A stretch of 64,000 nt of DNA from Pseudomonas sp. B21-040 (GTDB lineage: Bacteria > Pseudomonadota > Gammaproteobacteria > Pseudomonadales > Pseudomonadaceae), in the NCBI RefSeq assembly GCF_024748695.1, contig NZ_CP087176.1, forward strand, positions 4,147,501-4,211,500, written 5' to 3'. The position numbers and the translations under genes were made by a program. Under the pieces are notes generated by a model. It was not told the origin of the DNA and did not search any database. It was given only the letters and a program-made list of their open reading frames with translations. Positions within the stretch are counted from its first letter, which is position 1. Each line of letters begins with the position of its first letter. This document shows, one piece after another, positions 42,223-51,025 of this stretch.

Positions 42223-43052
42223 GCATTCTCCCAGACACTAATATTTATGTAGGTGAACTGAAGGGTAAATATGACTTTTCGTCAGCGCAGATTAATCAAA
42301 CGAGCATGTAACAAGCTGTGTTTTGGCTCTAACAAAATGATGCCAATGAATTACATTCGAGCCGGTGAGCTTTCACAATCAATTCGGGCTGCAGTGATGA
42401 TGGCCTTGCGAGCATTTCAAACACTGAATAAAACCTTATCCCCCCGCCCCATTACTGTCTACGGCCTAGCTGTGCCTGCAGTTCACACCCAGTATGAAGA
42501 AAAAGAACAAAAGGGTGCAGCGATCTCTTCCATACAGCGAAGGACACCGATCTAAAAGAAACCGGGGGTCGATGTAACTACTTTTATTAAGACCCACACG
42601 CTTACTGAGATCTAAACGACAAACTCCCGATATAAGCGATCATTGATAAACCAGCAATGAGCAAAAGTTTATTCCAGCGACGACTCGAATTCATGCCATC
42701 TAACACCCATACCAATGTGCCTTTACCCCATAGACACCTCAAAGCCGTCATCAATATGAGTCGCCTTGAAAAGACTATTCAAGCTCGATCGCCCCTGCCG
42801 CCTGTGACGAGCATTCACACCGAATGTGAATCGGGGAGGCCTAATCTCCATGCAGAACACGAATTACCGTATGGGCTAGGAAGGAAGATTGTCTTCAGCG
42901 AGAACCCGGCATCCGAGCAAAGTTTACCGAGTCGTAAGCTCCGAGCGGAGCAAGAACACAATGGAGGTGCTTATGGGATCAGGCCTGGAGTCTGCACGCA
43001 CAGCCAATCGCGAGCGTGCAGCCAAGCACCCAAACTCAAGGAAGTAGATCGG
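42223..43052. other. Long stretch without a convincing gene
   Basis: About 830 bp between two converging-looking blocks on the minus strand. The plus frames at 42271-42555 and 42657-43421 show no family resemblance, and the second runs antisense through the XRE-cupin gene. A short plus frame at 42973-43047 (MGSGLESARTANRERAAKHP and four more residues) has GGAGG just upstream, but is too short to judge. The promoter of the aldehyde dehydrogenase operon must lie near 42223-42300. Confidence 0.5.
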
Positions 43053-43688
43053 TCAGAACGTTGGGGGAGAAACCGCGCTCACCACGATGCAAACCTCGTC
43101 AAAAGGGTTGCGCATTCGATGCGGGAGTCTGCTGTCGAAGTAGTAAGCATCACCCACCGAAAGGATTCGCACCTCATCCCCAACGGTCATTTCAAGCTTG
43201 CCCTCGATGATGATTCCGCCCTCCTCGGCCTCGTGAGAATAAAGCTCCTCACCCTCTTGTCCAGTGTCAGCTCCTGGCTCGTACCGCTCGTGCAGGATCA
43301 TCATGGAGCTGTTCGCCAGGTTCGCTCCCACCTGTCGATAAGAGAGTTTCTTGCCATCAGCAAGCTCCACCAATTCATCGGCTTTGTAGAAAACTGCCCG
43401 ATCTACAACTGCCGAATCTGAAAAAAACACACTAAGGGTGACATTCAGGGGGCGTAGCAAGCGCTTCAAAATACTTACGGATGGGCTGGATTTGTCTCGT
43501 TCGATGATCGAAAGCGTGGCATGAGGAACTCCGGCCTGCTCAGCCAACCCTCGAATTGAAAGCCCGCGACTTTGTCGCAATGCTTTCAGTCTCGCCCCCA
43601 CCGAAGCAGTCTCCTGGATTTCTGAAGGGTCTTCAGACGGATCTTCTGGGGCGTGGGGGCTTCGGCTAATCGCCGGTGTTTCTATCAC
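43053..43688 (-). CDS. XRE-cupin transcriptional regulator (PuuR type)
   Basis: 211 residues from a GTG at 43688, chosen because GAGGA lies 7 nt upstream; the longer frame begins at a TTG at 43832 with no ribosome site. Residues about 30-85 form the XRE helix-turn-helix (LKALRQSRGLSIRGLAEQAG then PHATLSIIERDKSSPSVSIL). Residues about 120-205 are a cupin sensor (SHEAEEGGIIIEGKLEMTVG, DAYYFDSRLPHRMRNP). This layout is that of PuuR and other repressors of polyamine or amine catabolism. It is divergent from the spermidine-type transporter at 44076, with a perfect palindrome in between, so it probably represses that operon. Confidence 0.88.
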   Translation of the reverse strand: MIETPAISRSPHAPEDPSEDPSEIQETASVGARLKALRQSRGLSIRGLAEQAGVPHATLSIIERDKSSPSVSILKRLLRPLNVTLSVFFSDSAVVDRAVFYKADELVELADGKKLSYRQVGANLANSSMMILHERYEPGADTGQEGEELYSHEAEEGGIIIEGKLEMTVGDEVRILSVGDAYYFDSRLPHRMRNPFDEVCIVVSAVSPPTF

Positions 43689-44075
43689 GGTTAAATCCTC
43701 AGATAAACGGCACCCGAGGGGGCCAAACTTCAGTTCGATGACTTGAACTGCCCACTCTCTTTGAAGCCAACACGAATCATACACACTAATTTGGGTTGTT
43801 TCGCACCATGCAATGCACCTAAAGGGAAGCAAAGTAACACGATTTCAAAATCGCTCGCCCATGCCAAGAACTCTTAGCCAGGTAACAAAAACCAACAATA
43901 TCTAGCCACCTAACACTCAAAATTTTAAATTTTAAGCATTAAAAAACAATCGCTTACCGTTTATCCGGGCGATTGAAGATTTTCTCGACGCTAAAAAATA
44001 AAGCTTGCCTAGGTTATTTTTGAGTGGTAAAAATTTTTACCACAACAACACAACAATCTGCGTCGAGGTTTAAAA
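43689..44075. other. AT-rich divergent promoter region
   Basis: About 390 bp between the XRE-cupin regulator and the ABC transporter operon, clearly more AT-rich than its surroundings, with A- and T-runs near 43915-43960. It contains the palindrome at 44024-44043 and no credible gene. Confidence 0.6.
44024..44043. promoter_or_regulatory. 20-bp perfect palindrome, probable operator
   Basis: GTGGTAAAAATTTTTACCAC, 33 bp before the start of the binding-protein gene. The position and perfect symmetry suit a dimeric repressor; the divergent XRE-cupin regulator is the obvious candidate. Confidence 0.6.
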
Positions 44076-45131
44076 ATGCACAAGCCATGCCACGCTGTAG
44101 CAGCACTTGGATTTGCCCTCGTTGGGATTGCAGCTTCATCACAAGCTGCCAACGCCCGCGACCTCACGATTGTTTCCTGGGGAGGAAATTTTCAGGATGC
44201 GCAACGTGAGATATTTTTCGCCCCATTTGGGAAACAGATCGGAAAGAACGTCCTCGACCAGAGTTGGGACGGCGGCGTCGGTGTCCTCGATGCAAAAGTA
44301 AAAGCAGGAACACCGAACTGGGATGTCGTTGAAGTCGAAGCCGAGGATCTGGCTCTCGGATGCGACTCCGGCCTCTACGAAAAAATTGATTGGGCAAAGG
44401 TCGGTAACAAATCCGATTTCATCCCCGAAGCTGTGAACGATTGCGGCGTAGGCGCCATCGTTTGGAACACCGGTCTGGCCTGGGACGGCGACAAACTGAA
44501 GGCCACTCCAACTTCTTGGGCCGACTTCTTCGACACCAAAAAATTCCCAGGGAAACGTGGTCTGCGAAAGGGGCCAAAATATTCACTTGAATTTGCATTG
44601 ATTGCAGACGGTGTAAAACCAGCCGAAGTCTACAACGTACTGCGCACTCCAGAAGGAGTCGACCGAGCCTTCAACAAACTCAATGAGATCAAGTCGAGCA
44701 TCGTCTGGTGGGAAGCCGGCGCACAGCCGCTGCAAATGCTTTCTGCGGGTGACGTTGTCATGAGCTCTGCCTACAACGGCCGAATCACCGGCTTCAACCG
44801 TAACGAGGGCAAACACTTCAAGTTCCTGTGGAATGGCAGCGTTTCGGCCATCGACTCGTGGACTGTTCTCAAAGGCAGCGAAAACAAAGCAGCCGCCATG
44901 GATTTCATTGGCTATGCCAGCAAACCTGAAAACCAGGCAAAGCTGCCCAAGTTCATCGCTTACGGCCTGACCAACAAAAACGCCAACGAACTTGTACCGG
45001 CAGAATTGAAATCTGACCTGCCAACGACCCCCGAAAACCTTGCTCAATCGGTGCCTCTGGATGTCCAGTTCTGGGTCGAAAACACTGAACCACTGACCGA
45101 GCGTTTCAACGCTTGGATCGCCCAGAAGTAA
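44076..45131 (+). CDS. Spermidine/putrescine-type ABC substrate-binding protein
   Basis: 351 residues with a signal peptide (hydrophobic stretch AALGFALVGIAASS, cleavage near residue 27). The mature part starts with the PotD-type motif LTIVSWGGNFQDAQREIFFA, then WDVVEVEAEDLALGCDSGLY and TPTSWADFFDTKKFPGKRGL. It belongs to the polyamine / amine group of family 1 binding proteins, whose members bind polyamines, mannopine-type opines and other charged amines. It is the first gene of a transporter operon with an ATPase, two permeases and an aminotransferase. Ligand likely cationic but unproven. Confidence 0.9.
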   Translation: MHKPCHAVAALGFALVGIAASSQAANARDLTIVSWGGNFQDAQREIFFAPFGKQIGKNVLDQSWDGGVGVLDAKVKAGTPNWDVVEVEAEDLALGCDSGLYEKIDWAKVGNKSDFIPEAVNDCGVGAIVWNTGLAWDGDKLKATPTSWADFFDTKKFPGKRGLRKGPKYSLEFALIADGVKPAEVYNVLRTPEGVDRAFNKLNEIKSSIVWWEAGAQPLQMLSAGDVVMSSAYNGRITGFNRNEGKHFKFLWNGSVSAIDSWTVLKGSENKAAAMDFIGYASKPENQAKLPKFIAYGLTNKNANELVPAELKSDLPTTPENLAQSVPLDVQFWVENTEPLTERFNAWIAQK

Positions 45132-45150
45132 CCGATCCATAAAGGTGCTC

Positions 45151-45194
45151 CTGCCACCAGTTACCAGGTGGCAGGTGACAGGTGGCAGGTGGCA
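45151..45194 (+). repeat. Hairpin and 7-bp tandem repeat between transporter genes
   Basis: CTGCCACC / GGTGGCAG (45151-45158 and 45167-45174) forms an 8-bp stem. The right arm is also the first of four tandem copies of GGTGGCA (45167-45194, one copy GGTGACA). It lies 20 bp after the binding-protein stop and about 130 bp before the ATPase, where it could lower downstream expression or stabilise the first message. Confidence 0.7.
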
Positions 45195-45324
45195 GGTCAA
45201 CTACGAGCAAGACCTAGTCCCAACCTGCGACTTGAACAAATAACGATTGCTTCTCTTTTTTTGAATGAATAGGCGGATGAGTAGCGAAGATTATTTCTGC
45301 CTACTCCCGAATGAGGGTTGCCAT

Positions 45325-46404
45325 ATGAATCACTTGGTCAGCTTCAAAAACATCCAGAAAACCTACGATGGTTTTCGGCCCGTCGTTAAGGATCTGAACC
45401 TTGATATCAAAGAGGGCGAATTCGTGACGTTGCTCGGCCCATCAGGCTCCGGTAAGACCACGAGCCTCATGATGTTGGCCGGTTTCGAAACACCGACACA
45501 CGGCGAAATTTTTCTGAAAGACAAGCCGCTTCACAACCTCCCGCCCCACAAGCGCGATATCGGCATGGTGTTTCAGAATTACGCATTGTTCCCTCACATG
45601 ACGATCGAGCAAAACCTCGCCTTCCCGCTCTCCGTCCGCAAAATGAACAGCGTCGACAGAAGGGAAAAAGTCCGCCGTGCATTGGACATGGTGAAGCTCA
45701 CCGACTTCGCAAAACGCTACCCCGCTCAACTGTCGGGTGGCCAACAACAACGAGTCGCGCTGGCTCGGGCCCTGGTGTTTGAACCCAAACTTGTATTGAT
45801 GGATGAACCACTGGGTGCCCTGGACAAACAGTTGCGCGAACACATGCAACTGGAGATTAAACACCTCCACAAGCAGCTCGGGCTGACCGTTGTTTACGTG
45901 ACACACGACCAAAGCGAAGCACTGACAATGTCCGACCGTGTCGCTGTCTTCAATGACGGCGTGATCCAACAGATCGACAGTCCTGCGGCAATTTATGAAG
46001 CTCCGACCAAAAGTTTCGTTGCTCAGTTCATCGGTGAAAACAACACCCTGATCGCAACATCTGTTTCCAGAGACGACAGTCACACTATCGCACGCTTGGC
46101 TGACGGCAGCTTAATCCGGGCGATTTCGGTAGTTGGGGCTAAGCCTGGAGATCAGGTCGCGCTTTGCATTCGACCAGAGCGCGTTGTGGTTGGGCCGGCT
46201 GGCAGTACGCCATTGACTGCTCGCATTCAGGAGTACATCTACCTGGGTGACCACGTTCGAATGATTACTGAAATTGCAGGGCAACCGAATTTCATGATCA
46301 AGCTTCCTGCCTCGCAAATGGATAGCAGCTGGACTGTAGGTAGCTCGATTTCCATTTCTTGGGCGCCAGAGCACATACGTGCCCTGGACGTGACCACACA
46401 CTGA
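45325..46404 (+). CDS. ABC transporter ATPase, PotA type
   Basis: 359 residues from ATG at 45325, with GAGGG 7 nt upstream; the frame to 45265 has no ribosome site. Walker A is GPSGSGKTT, the Q-loop segment is GMVFQNYALFPHM, the signature is LSGGQQQRVALARAL, Walker B is LVLMDEPLGALD, and the switch histidine is in VYVTHDQSEALTMSD. A C-terminal TOBE domain (about 280-355) follows, as in PotA. It powers the importer with the two permeases immediately downstream. Confidence 0.93.
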   Translation: MNHLVSFKNIQKTYDGFRPVVKDLNLDIKEGEFVTLLGPSGSGKTTSLMMLAGFETPTHGEIFLKDKPLHNLPPHKRDIGMVFQNYALFPHMTIEQNLAFPLSVRKMNSVDRREKVRRALDMVKLTDFAKRYPAQLSGGQQQRVALARALVFEPKLVLMDEPLGALDKQLREHMQLEIKHLHKQLGLTVVYVTHDQSEALTMSDRVAVFNDGVIQQIDSPAAIYEAPTKSFVAQFIGENNTLIATSVSRDDSHTIARLADGSLIRAISVVGAKPGDQVALCIRPERVVVGPAGSTPLTARIQEYIYLGDHVRMITEIAGQPNFMIKLPASQMDSSWTVGSSISISWAPEHIRALDVTTH

Positions 46405-46414
46405 GTCGCAGATC

Positions 46415-47662
46415 ATGAGTCATTCAGTAGCAATTCTTTCAGGCAAGGCCGAAGCGGTAGATCTTAGAGCCAAGCTTAGAAAAGCCGAACGCTCATACAA
46501 ACTGAAATCGCTAGCGCTCATCGCGCCACTGTTTCTGTTCGTACTCGTGTGCTTTGCCTTTCCAATCGGCACCATGCTTACTCGAAGCGTGGACAACCCC
46601 GACGTGCATAGCGCCATGCCTGCAACAACAGAGGCGCTCGGATCCTGGGACGGTACCTCGCTGCCGAGCGAGGGCACTTACGATGCGTTGGTAAAAGACC
46701 TGGCTAGCGCAAAAGAGAGCGGTCAGATCGGAGCTCTTACCAAACGCTTGAGTTACGAAATCCCTGCTTACCGAACCGTTATCACTAAGACACTGCACAA
46801 GCTCCCGGACAGCACCGCAACGTCTAAGCGTGAGGCGCTGATCGCTGTGGATAGTGCCTGGGGAGAAGTGAACTATTGGAAGGCCCTGAAGCAAGCATCG
46901 TCGAAGCTGACGCCTTATTTCTTGCTTGCGGCCCTCGATCATCGTGTTGATTCCGCCACCGGTAGCATTGTCAAAGCAGAGCCGAACCAATCGATTTACT
47001 TGGATATTTTCACACGCACCTTCTATATCGGCGGCGTTGTAACCATCCTCTGCCTGTTACTCGGTTTTCCAGTCGCTTACTGGCTGGCCACTTTGCCAGA
47101 GGGTAAAAGCAATCTGTTGATGATTTGCGTTTTGCTGCCCTTCTGGACGTCTCTGATTGTTCGCACAGCGGCGTGGATCGTACTGTTGCAATCAGATGGC
47201 CTGATCAACCGCTCGCTCATGTTCCTTGGGATTGTGGACGCACCTGTCCAGCTTGTTTTCAACCGGACTGGCGTAATCATCGCGATGACGCATGTCCTTC
47301 TGCCGTTCATGATTTTGCCGCTCTACAGCGTGATGAAAAGCATTCCTTCGAACTATGTTCGCGCCGCCATTTCTCTTGGGGCACACCCTTTCGTTGCCTT
47401 CTGGCGGGTGTATGTCCCCCAGACCTTCGCGGGTCTGGCAGCCGGCGGTTTGCTCACCTTCATTCTGGCGATTGGTTACTACGTGACGCCAGCGTTGGTA
47501 GGTGGTGCAGCGGATCAAATGGTCAGTTACTTCGTCGCGTTCTACACCAACAAAACCGTCAACTGGGGCATGGCATCGGCGCTTGGTAGCCTGCTGCTGA
47601 TCGCAACACTGCTGCTCTATGTGGTGTACGGAAAGCTCACCAACCAAACCCAGGCGAGGTAA
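46415..47662 (+). CDS. ABC transporter permease, PotB type with long periplasmic loop
   Basis: 415 residues, long for PotB (about 275-300). Helix 1 is near residues 32-52. It is followed by about 150 mostly hydrophilic residues before the next helices begin near 205. The remaining part is a normal permease with SVMKSIPSNYVRAAISLGAH as the EAA loop. Such inserted loops occur in a subgroup of spermidine-type permeases and may contact the binding protein. It begins 10 bp after the ATPase stop and is followed 5 bp later by the second permease. Confidence 0.9.
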   Translation: MSHSVAILSGKAEAVDLRAKLRKAERSYKLKSLALIAPLFLFVLVCFAFPIGTMLTRSVDNPDVHSAMPATTEALGSWDGTSLPSEGTYDALVKDLASAKESGQIGALTKRLSYEIPAYRTVITKTLHKLPDSTATSKREALIAVDSAWGEVNYWKALKQASSKLTPYFLLAALDHRVDSATGSIVKAEPNQSIYLDIFTRTFYIGGVVTILCLLLGFPVAYWLATLPEGKSNLLMICVLLPFWTSLIVRTAAWIVLLQSDGLINRSLMFLGIVDAPVQLVFNRTGVIIAMTHVLLPFMILPLYSVMKSIPSNYVRAAISLGAHPFVAFWRVYVPQTFAGLAAGGLLTFILAIGYYVTPALVGGAADQMVSYFVAFYTNKTVNWGMASALGSLLLIATLLLYVVYGKLTNQTQAR

Positions 47663-47667
47663 TCGAC

Positions 47668-48492
47668 ATGTTGCAGCCTTACGCTTCCTCAGCAGAGAAA
47701 CTGGCCAGGTTTGGATTGGTCTCTACCTCAATCCTTGTACTGCTGTTTTTGATTGTTCCGATACTGGTGATAATTCCTTTATCGTTCAATTCGTCGTCTT
47801 TTCTCACATACCCAATGGATGGCTTCTCCTTCCGTTGGTATGAAGAGCTGATGACGTCTCAAGAATGGCGCCAAGCATTCAAGAACAGCTTCATCATCGC
47901 TCCAGGCGCCACCTTTCTGGCGATGGTGTTTGGGACGATGGCATCCGTTGGCTTGTGTCGGGGCAACTTCCCGTTCAAAAACGTGGTTATGGCCTTTCTC
48001 ATCTCGCCAATGATCGTGCCTCTGATCATTGTCGCAGTAGGTCTGTACTTCTTCTTCGCCAAACTACAGTTGCTCAATAGCTACATTGGATTGGTACTGG
48101 CGCACGCGATGCTGGGTGTCCCTTTCGTAGTCATCACGGTTAACGCGACTTTGCAGGGTTTCAACACCAACCTGAGCAGAGCAGCTGCCAGTCTTGGCGC
48201 CCCGCCGCTCACGGTGTTTTTTAAGGTCGTGTTGCCTTTGATTGCCCCAGGAGTGATCTCGGGAGGACTGTTCGCGTTTGCCACGTCTTTCGATGAGGTG
48301 GTGGTCACTCTTTTCCTGGCCAGCCCGTCGCAAAGAACACTTCCGCTTCAGATGTTCTCGGGTATCAGAGAGAACATCAGTCCAAACATCGCGGCTGTCG
48401 CCACCATCATGGTCATCCTGTCCGTACTGATGTTGCTGACACTGGAGTTACTCCGCCGTCGCAACGAAAAAATGAAGATAAAACAAGAATAA
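47668..48492 (+). CDS. ABC transporter permease, PotC type
   Basis: 274 residues, six predicted membrane helices starting at about 15-40. The EAA loop reads LSRAAASLGAPPLTVFFKVV near residue 170. LPLIAPGVISGGLFAFATSF and DEVVVTLFL are typical of PotC. It starts 5 bp after the first permease and completes the importer. A basic tail (LLRRRNEKMKIKQE) ends the protein. The aminotransferase follows after about 100 bp in the same direction. Confidence 0.93.
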   Translation: MLQPYASSAEKLARFGLVSTSILVLLFLIVPILVIIPLSFNSSSFLTYPMDGFSFRWYEELMTSQEWRQAFKNSFIIAPGATFLAMVFGTMASVGLCRGNFPFKNVVMAFLISPMIVPLIIVAVGLYFFFAKLQLLNSYIGLVLAHAMLGVPFVVITVNATLQGFNTNLSRAAASLGAPPLTVFFKVVLPLIAPGVISGGLFAFATSFDEVVVTLFLASPSQRTLPLQMFSGIRENISPNIAAVATIMVILSVLMLLTLELLRRRNEKMKIKQE

Positions 48493-48594
48493 GAAGGCAT
48501 ACGCAGCCTGTTCAGGCTCGTTAAAAGCTACGTAAAACCCCTCTCGGGCCCAATACCCGGGACGGCTAACTACTGTCAAAATTCAGAGGTTTTT

Positions 48595-49842
48595 ATGCCT
48601 AATTTAGTTGGTGATGTTTCCAGCGCTGCTCGTATCCTGCCTGACCTGAATGGTGAAAAACTGTTCATTAGCAAAGGTAAAGGCGCTTACCTTTGGGATG
48701 ACAAAGGTCGCAGATACATCGATACCGCACTGGGCTTTGGTGCGGTATTGCTTGGTCACTCGAATGACTCGGTAAATGCTGCAGTTACTGAAGCATTAGG
48801 CGACAGTGCCGCGCCATCCTGGGCTCATGTCCGTGAGCATGGAGCCGCAACTGAACTGGCCAAACATACCGGCGATCTTACGAAGGTGATCTTCACTAAC
48901 TCCGGTAGCGAAGCTGTTCACCTCGCCTGCCGTGCAGCTCGGGCTTATACCGGCCGTGGAAAAATTGCCAAGATGGCTGCCGGTTTCGATGGCTGGTTCG
49001 ATGATGTCAGCTACGGCAACGTCACGTCCAACGAAGCGAGCTTCCAGGACGGCAAGCGCCCATCTACCGAACGTACAACGCTGATCCGCTACAACGATTT
49101 CGCAGATGTAGAGCGGCTATTTGCAGAAGACAATGACATCGCGGCGGTCATCCTTGAGCCGATGCTGGCCAACGCTGGTTGCATCATGGCATTGCCAGGT
49201 TATCTCAAACATGTACAGGACATTGCTCATAAGCACGGCGCACTGGTGATTTGTGATGAGGTTCTGATGGGCTTTCGGCTATATGCGGGTCTGGCAGGGC
49301 TGCGTGAAGGTTTGAGCCCTGATATCGCGAGCGTCGGCAAAGCGATAGGTAATGGTGTCCCAGTCTCCGCCATCGTCGGCAAACCTCATATCCTGGCAGG
49401 CTTTGAAGAAGGCCGTGTCCTTCGCGGGGGAACATTCAGCGGTAACCCTTTGGCGTGCGCAGCCGTGACGAGCACCCTGACTCAACTGGACGACAACGAT
49501 TACGAGAGTCTCATCCAGCGCGGCAACGATCTACGCGCTGCGATTGAGGCCATTTTCGAATCCCATGGCGTGATCATTTCAACCAGCGGCTACGGGAATG
49601 TGTTTGGTGTTTGGTTGGGAATGACTTCCCCGGTGACGTACGAGCAGGCAGTCGAGAAAGCGAACCCTGCCTTCACCACGGCCCTGCACCTGGCGCTGCG
49701 CGAAGCAGGAGTGTTGATGATGCCGTCTCCGTACGGCCGCATTTACATTTCCTTTGAGCACAACAGCTTCGTGATCGAAGAAATGAAAGTTGCCTTTGAG
49801 AAAGCTGCTGCCAAGTTAAGCGCTGAATTCGCGAACGCTTGA
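48595..49842 (+). CDS. Class III aminotransferase, glutamate-1-semialdehyde aminomutase-like
   Basis: 415 residues. Motifs: GKGAYLWDDKGRRYIDTALG, VIFTNSGSEAVHLACRAARA, ICDEVLMGFR with the PLP aspartate, SVGKAIGNGVPVSAIVG with the Schiff-base lysine, and GGTFSGNPLACAA. This pattern is that of the GSAM-like branch rather than the SpuC-like branch seen at 5530. The gene closes the amine-transporter operon and is followed by a strong terminator, so it probably acts on the imported compound. True haem-pathway HemL is unlikely given the context. Amino donor unknown. Confidence 0.88.
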   Translation: MPNLVGDVSSAARILPDLNGEKLFISKGKGAYLWDDKGRRYIDTALGFGAVLLGHSNDSVNAAVTEALGDSAAPSWAHVREHGAATELAKHTGDLTKVIFTNSGSEAVHLACRAARAYTGRGKIAKMAAGFDGWFDDVSYGNVTSNEASFQDGKRPSTERTTLIRYNDFADVERLFAEDNDIAAVILEPMLANAGCIMALPGYLKHVQDIAHKHGALVICDEVLMGFRLYAGLAGLREGLSPDIASVGKAIGNGVPVSAIVGKPHILAGFEEGRVLRGGTFSGNPLACAAVTSTLTQLDDNDYESLIQRGNDLRAAIEAIFESHGVIISTSGYGNVFGVWLGMTSPVTYEQAVEKANPAFTTALHLALREAGVLMMPSPYGRIYISFEHNSFVIEEMKVAFEKAAAKLSAEFANA

Positions 49843-49847
49843 TCCAG

Positions 49848-49872
49848 AAAGGAGGTCTTAAGACCTCCTTTT
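49848..49872 (+). terminator. Rho-independent terminator after the aminotransferase
   Basis: Perfect palindrome with 12-base arms (AAAGGAGGTCTT / AAGACCTCCTTT) followed by T, 6 bp after the stop. Confidence 0.85.
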
Positions 49873-50101
49873 CCCCACCTAATAAGTGGCAACTATTTGC
49901 GTACGACGTTAGGTATCGCGACACTGGCAACAGAGACGTCCGGTTCCCGGTATTCCCGATTGAAAGTCTGGACTGGTTTTCCCACTGCCATTAGGCCCAT
50001 AAAAACGACAAATGCGCTTTCGCAGCTCGAATGGCTCAGTGCGCCTGAACCGTCGAAATGGCCCAATATTTAGGTATGCTAGCCATTGGAAATATCTCGG
50101 C

Positions 50102-50914
50102 CTATTCGCCTATTTTTTTCGTCGCGCACATAGCCTGAGAATGCGGTTTTTCCGTTGAGGCGTGACTATTCAGGAAACTGGCAAAAAGCTCCGACTGGGT
50201 TTTTATGTTCAGTTTGCTGTAAATGTGCCGTCGGTGTGTTTTCACTGTATCAACCGAGATTAAAAGCTTGTCGGCAATTCCTTTGCTGGAGTGTCCACTC
50301 AGCATGAGCTGGCAAATGTCGAACTCTCGCGAAGTCAAAGCCGCTCTCAAACCATCAAGCCCATCATTGGGCTCCCCGCCTGCAAAATCTTGCCGCTCGT
50401 AAGCCATTCGTTGCCTCATCAAGGCCAACAGCCAAGGCTGCATCAATGTCAGCCAAGCAACCTCTTCATCAGTGATCCTGCGCTGAGATCCGAACGACAG
50501 GCAGATCAAACGTCGTTCATCCAAACGGCAGTTGAACTGGATTTCGTCGGCTACCACATTCAGATGGAAGTAGCGTTGATAGTAATCCGTTTCCTCAAAA
50601 CAATCCGGTGCAACGTCCCGAAGCTGAAACAACCCACTGCGGGCATCTTCACAGTTCACACGGTAAAACGGATCTATCAGATAGATTCCGCTTAAGTAGT
50701 CTTGGAATAGTGGGTCAGGGCCACCGCCGGGTGCAGTAGATTCCGCCAACAAATGGGGACGGCCATCCTGAAAAAGCAGTGCGACCCAATTATCAAAGTG
50801 AAGGACATCACCCACTCGCCTCACCACAGTCTGCCAGAACCCTGGCTGGTCAATGGATTCAATGAGAATGCCAAAAGCTCGGTGCCAGGCGATCTCTCGC
50901 AATGCGGGGGTCAT
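50102..50914 (-). CDS. LuxR-family transcriptional regulator
   Basis: 270 residues from ATG at 50914, with AAGGAG 5 nt upstream (a GTG at 50920 is the alternative). Residues about 1-180 are a variable N-terminal domain with no recognised sensor motif. Residues about 195-255 are the LuxR/GerE helix-turn-helix: LTSREFDICQLMLSGHSSKG, then IADKLLISVDTVKTHRRHIY and SKLNIKTQSELF. Regulators of this layout control amine and amino-acid catabolic genes in Pseudomonas. It is divergent from the amidase and permease genes (111 bp apart), which are its likely targets. Confidence 0.88.
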   Translation of the reverse strand: MTPALREIAWHRAFGILIESIDQPGFWQTVVRRVGDVLHFDNWVALLFQDGRPHLLAESTAPGGGPDPLFQDYLSGIYLIDPFYRVNCEDARSGLFQLRDVAPDCFEETDYYQRYFHLNVVADEIQFNCRLDERRLICLSFGSQRRITDEEVAWLTLMQPWLLALMRQRMAYERQDFAGGEPNDGLDGLRAALTSREFDICQLMLSGHSSKGIADKLLISVDTVKTHRRHIYSKLNIKTQSELFASFLNSHASTEKPHSQAMCATKKIGE

Positions 50915-51025
50915 TGTCACTCCTTAGGATTACCTATCTCGTGCGATTACCGCGCTAACGGCGACTAGCCATAATACCGCAGTGTCACAGGTTGAGACCT
51001 GATTAAAGTCTAGTGGAGTGCGAGA

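Noticed and set aside
42657..43421. 254-codon plus frame
   Set aside because: Half of it is antisense to the XRE-cupin regulator, which has clear domains; the rest resembles nothing.
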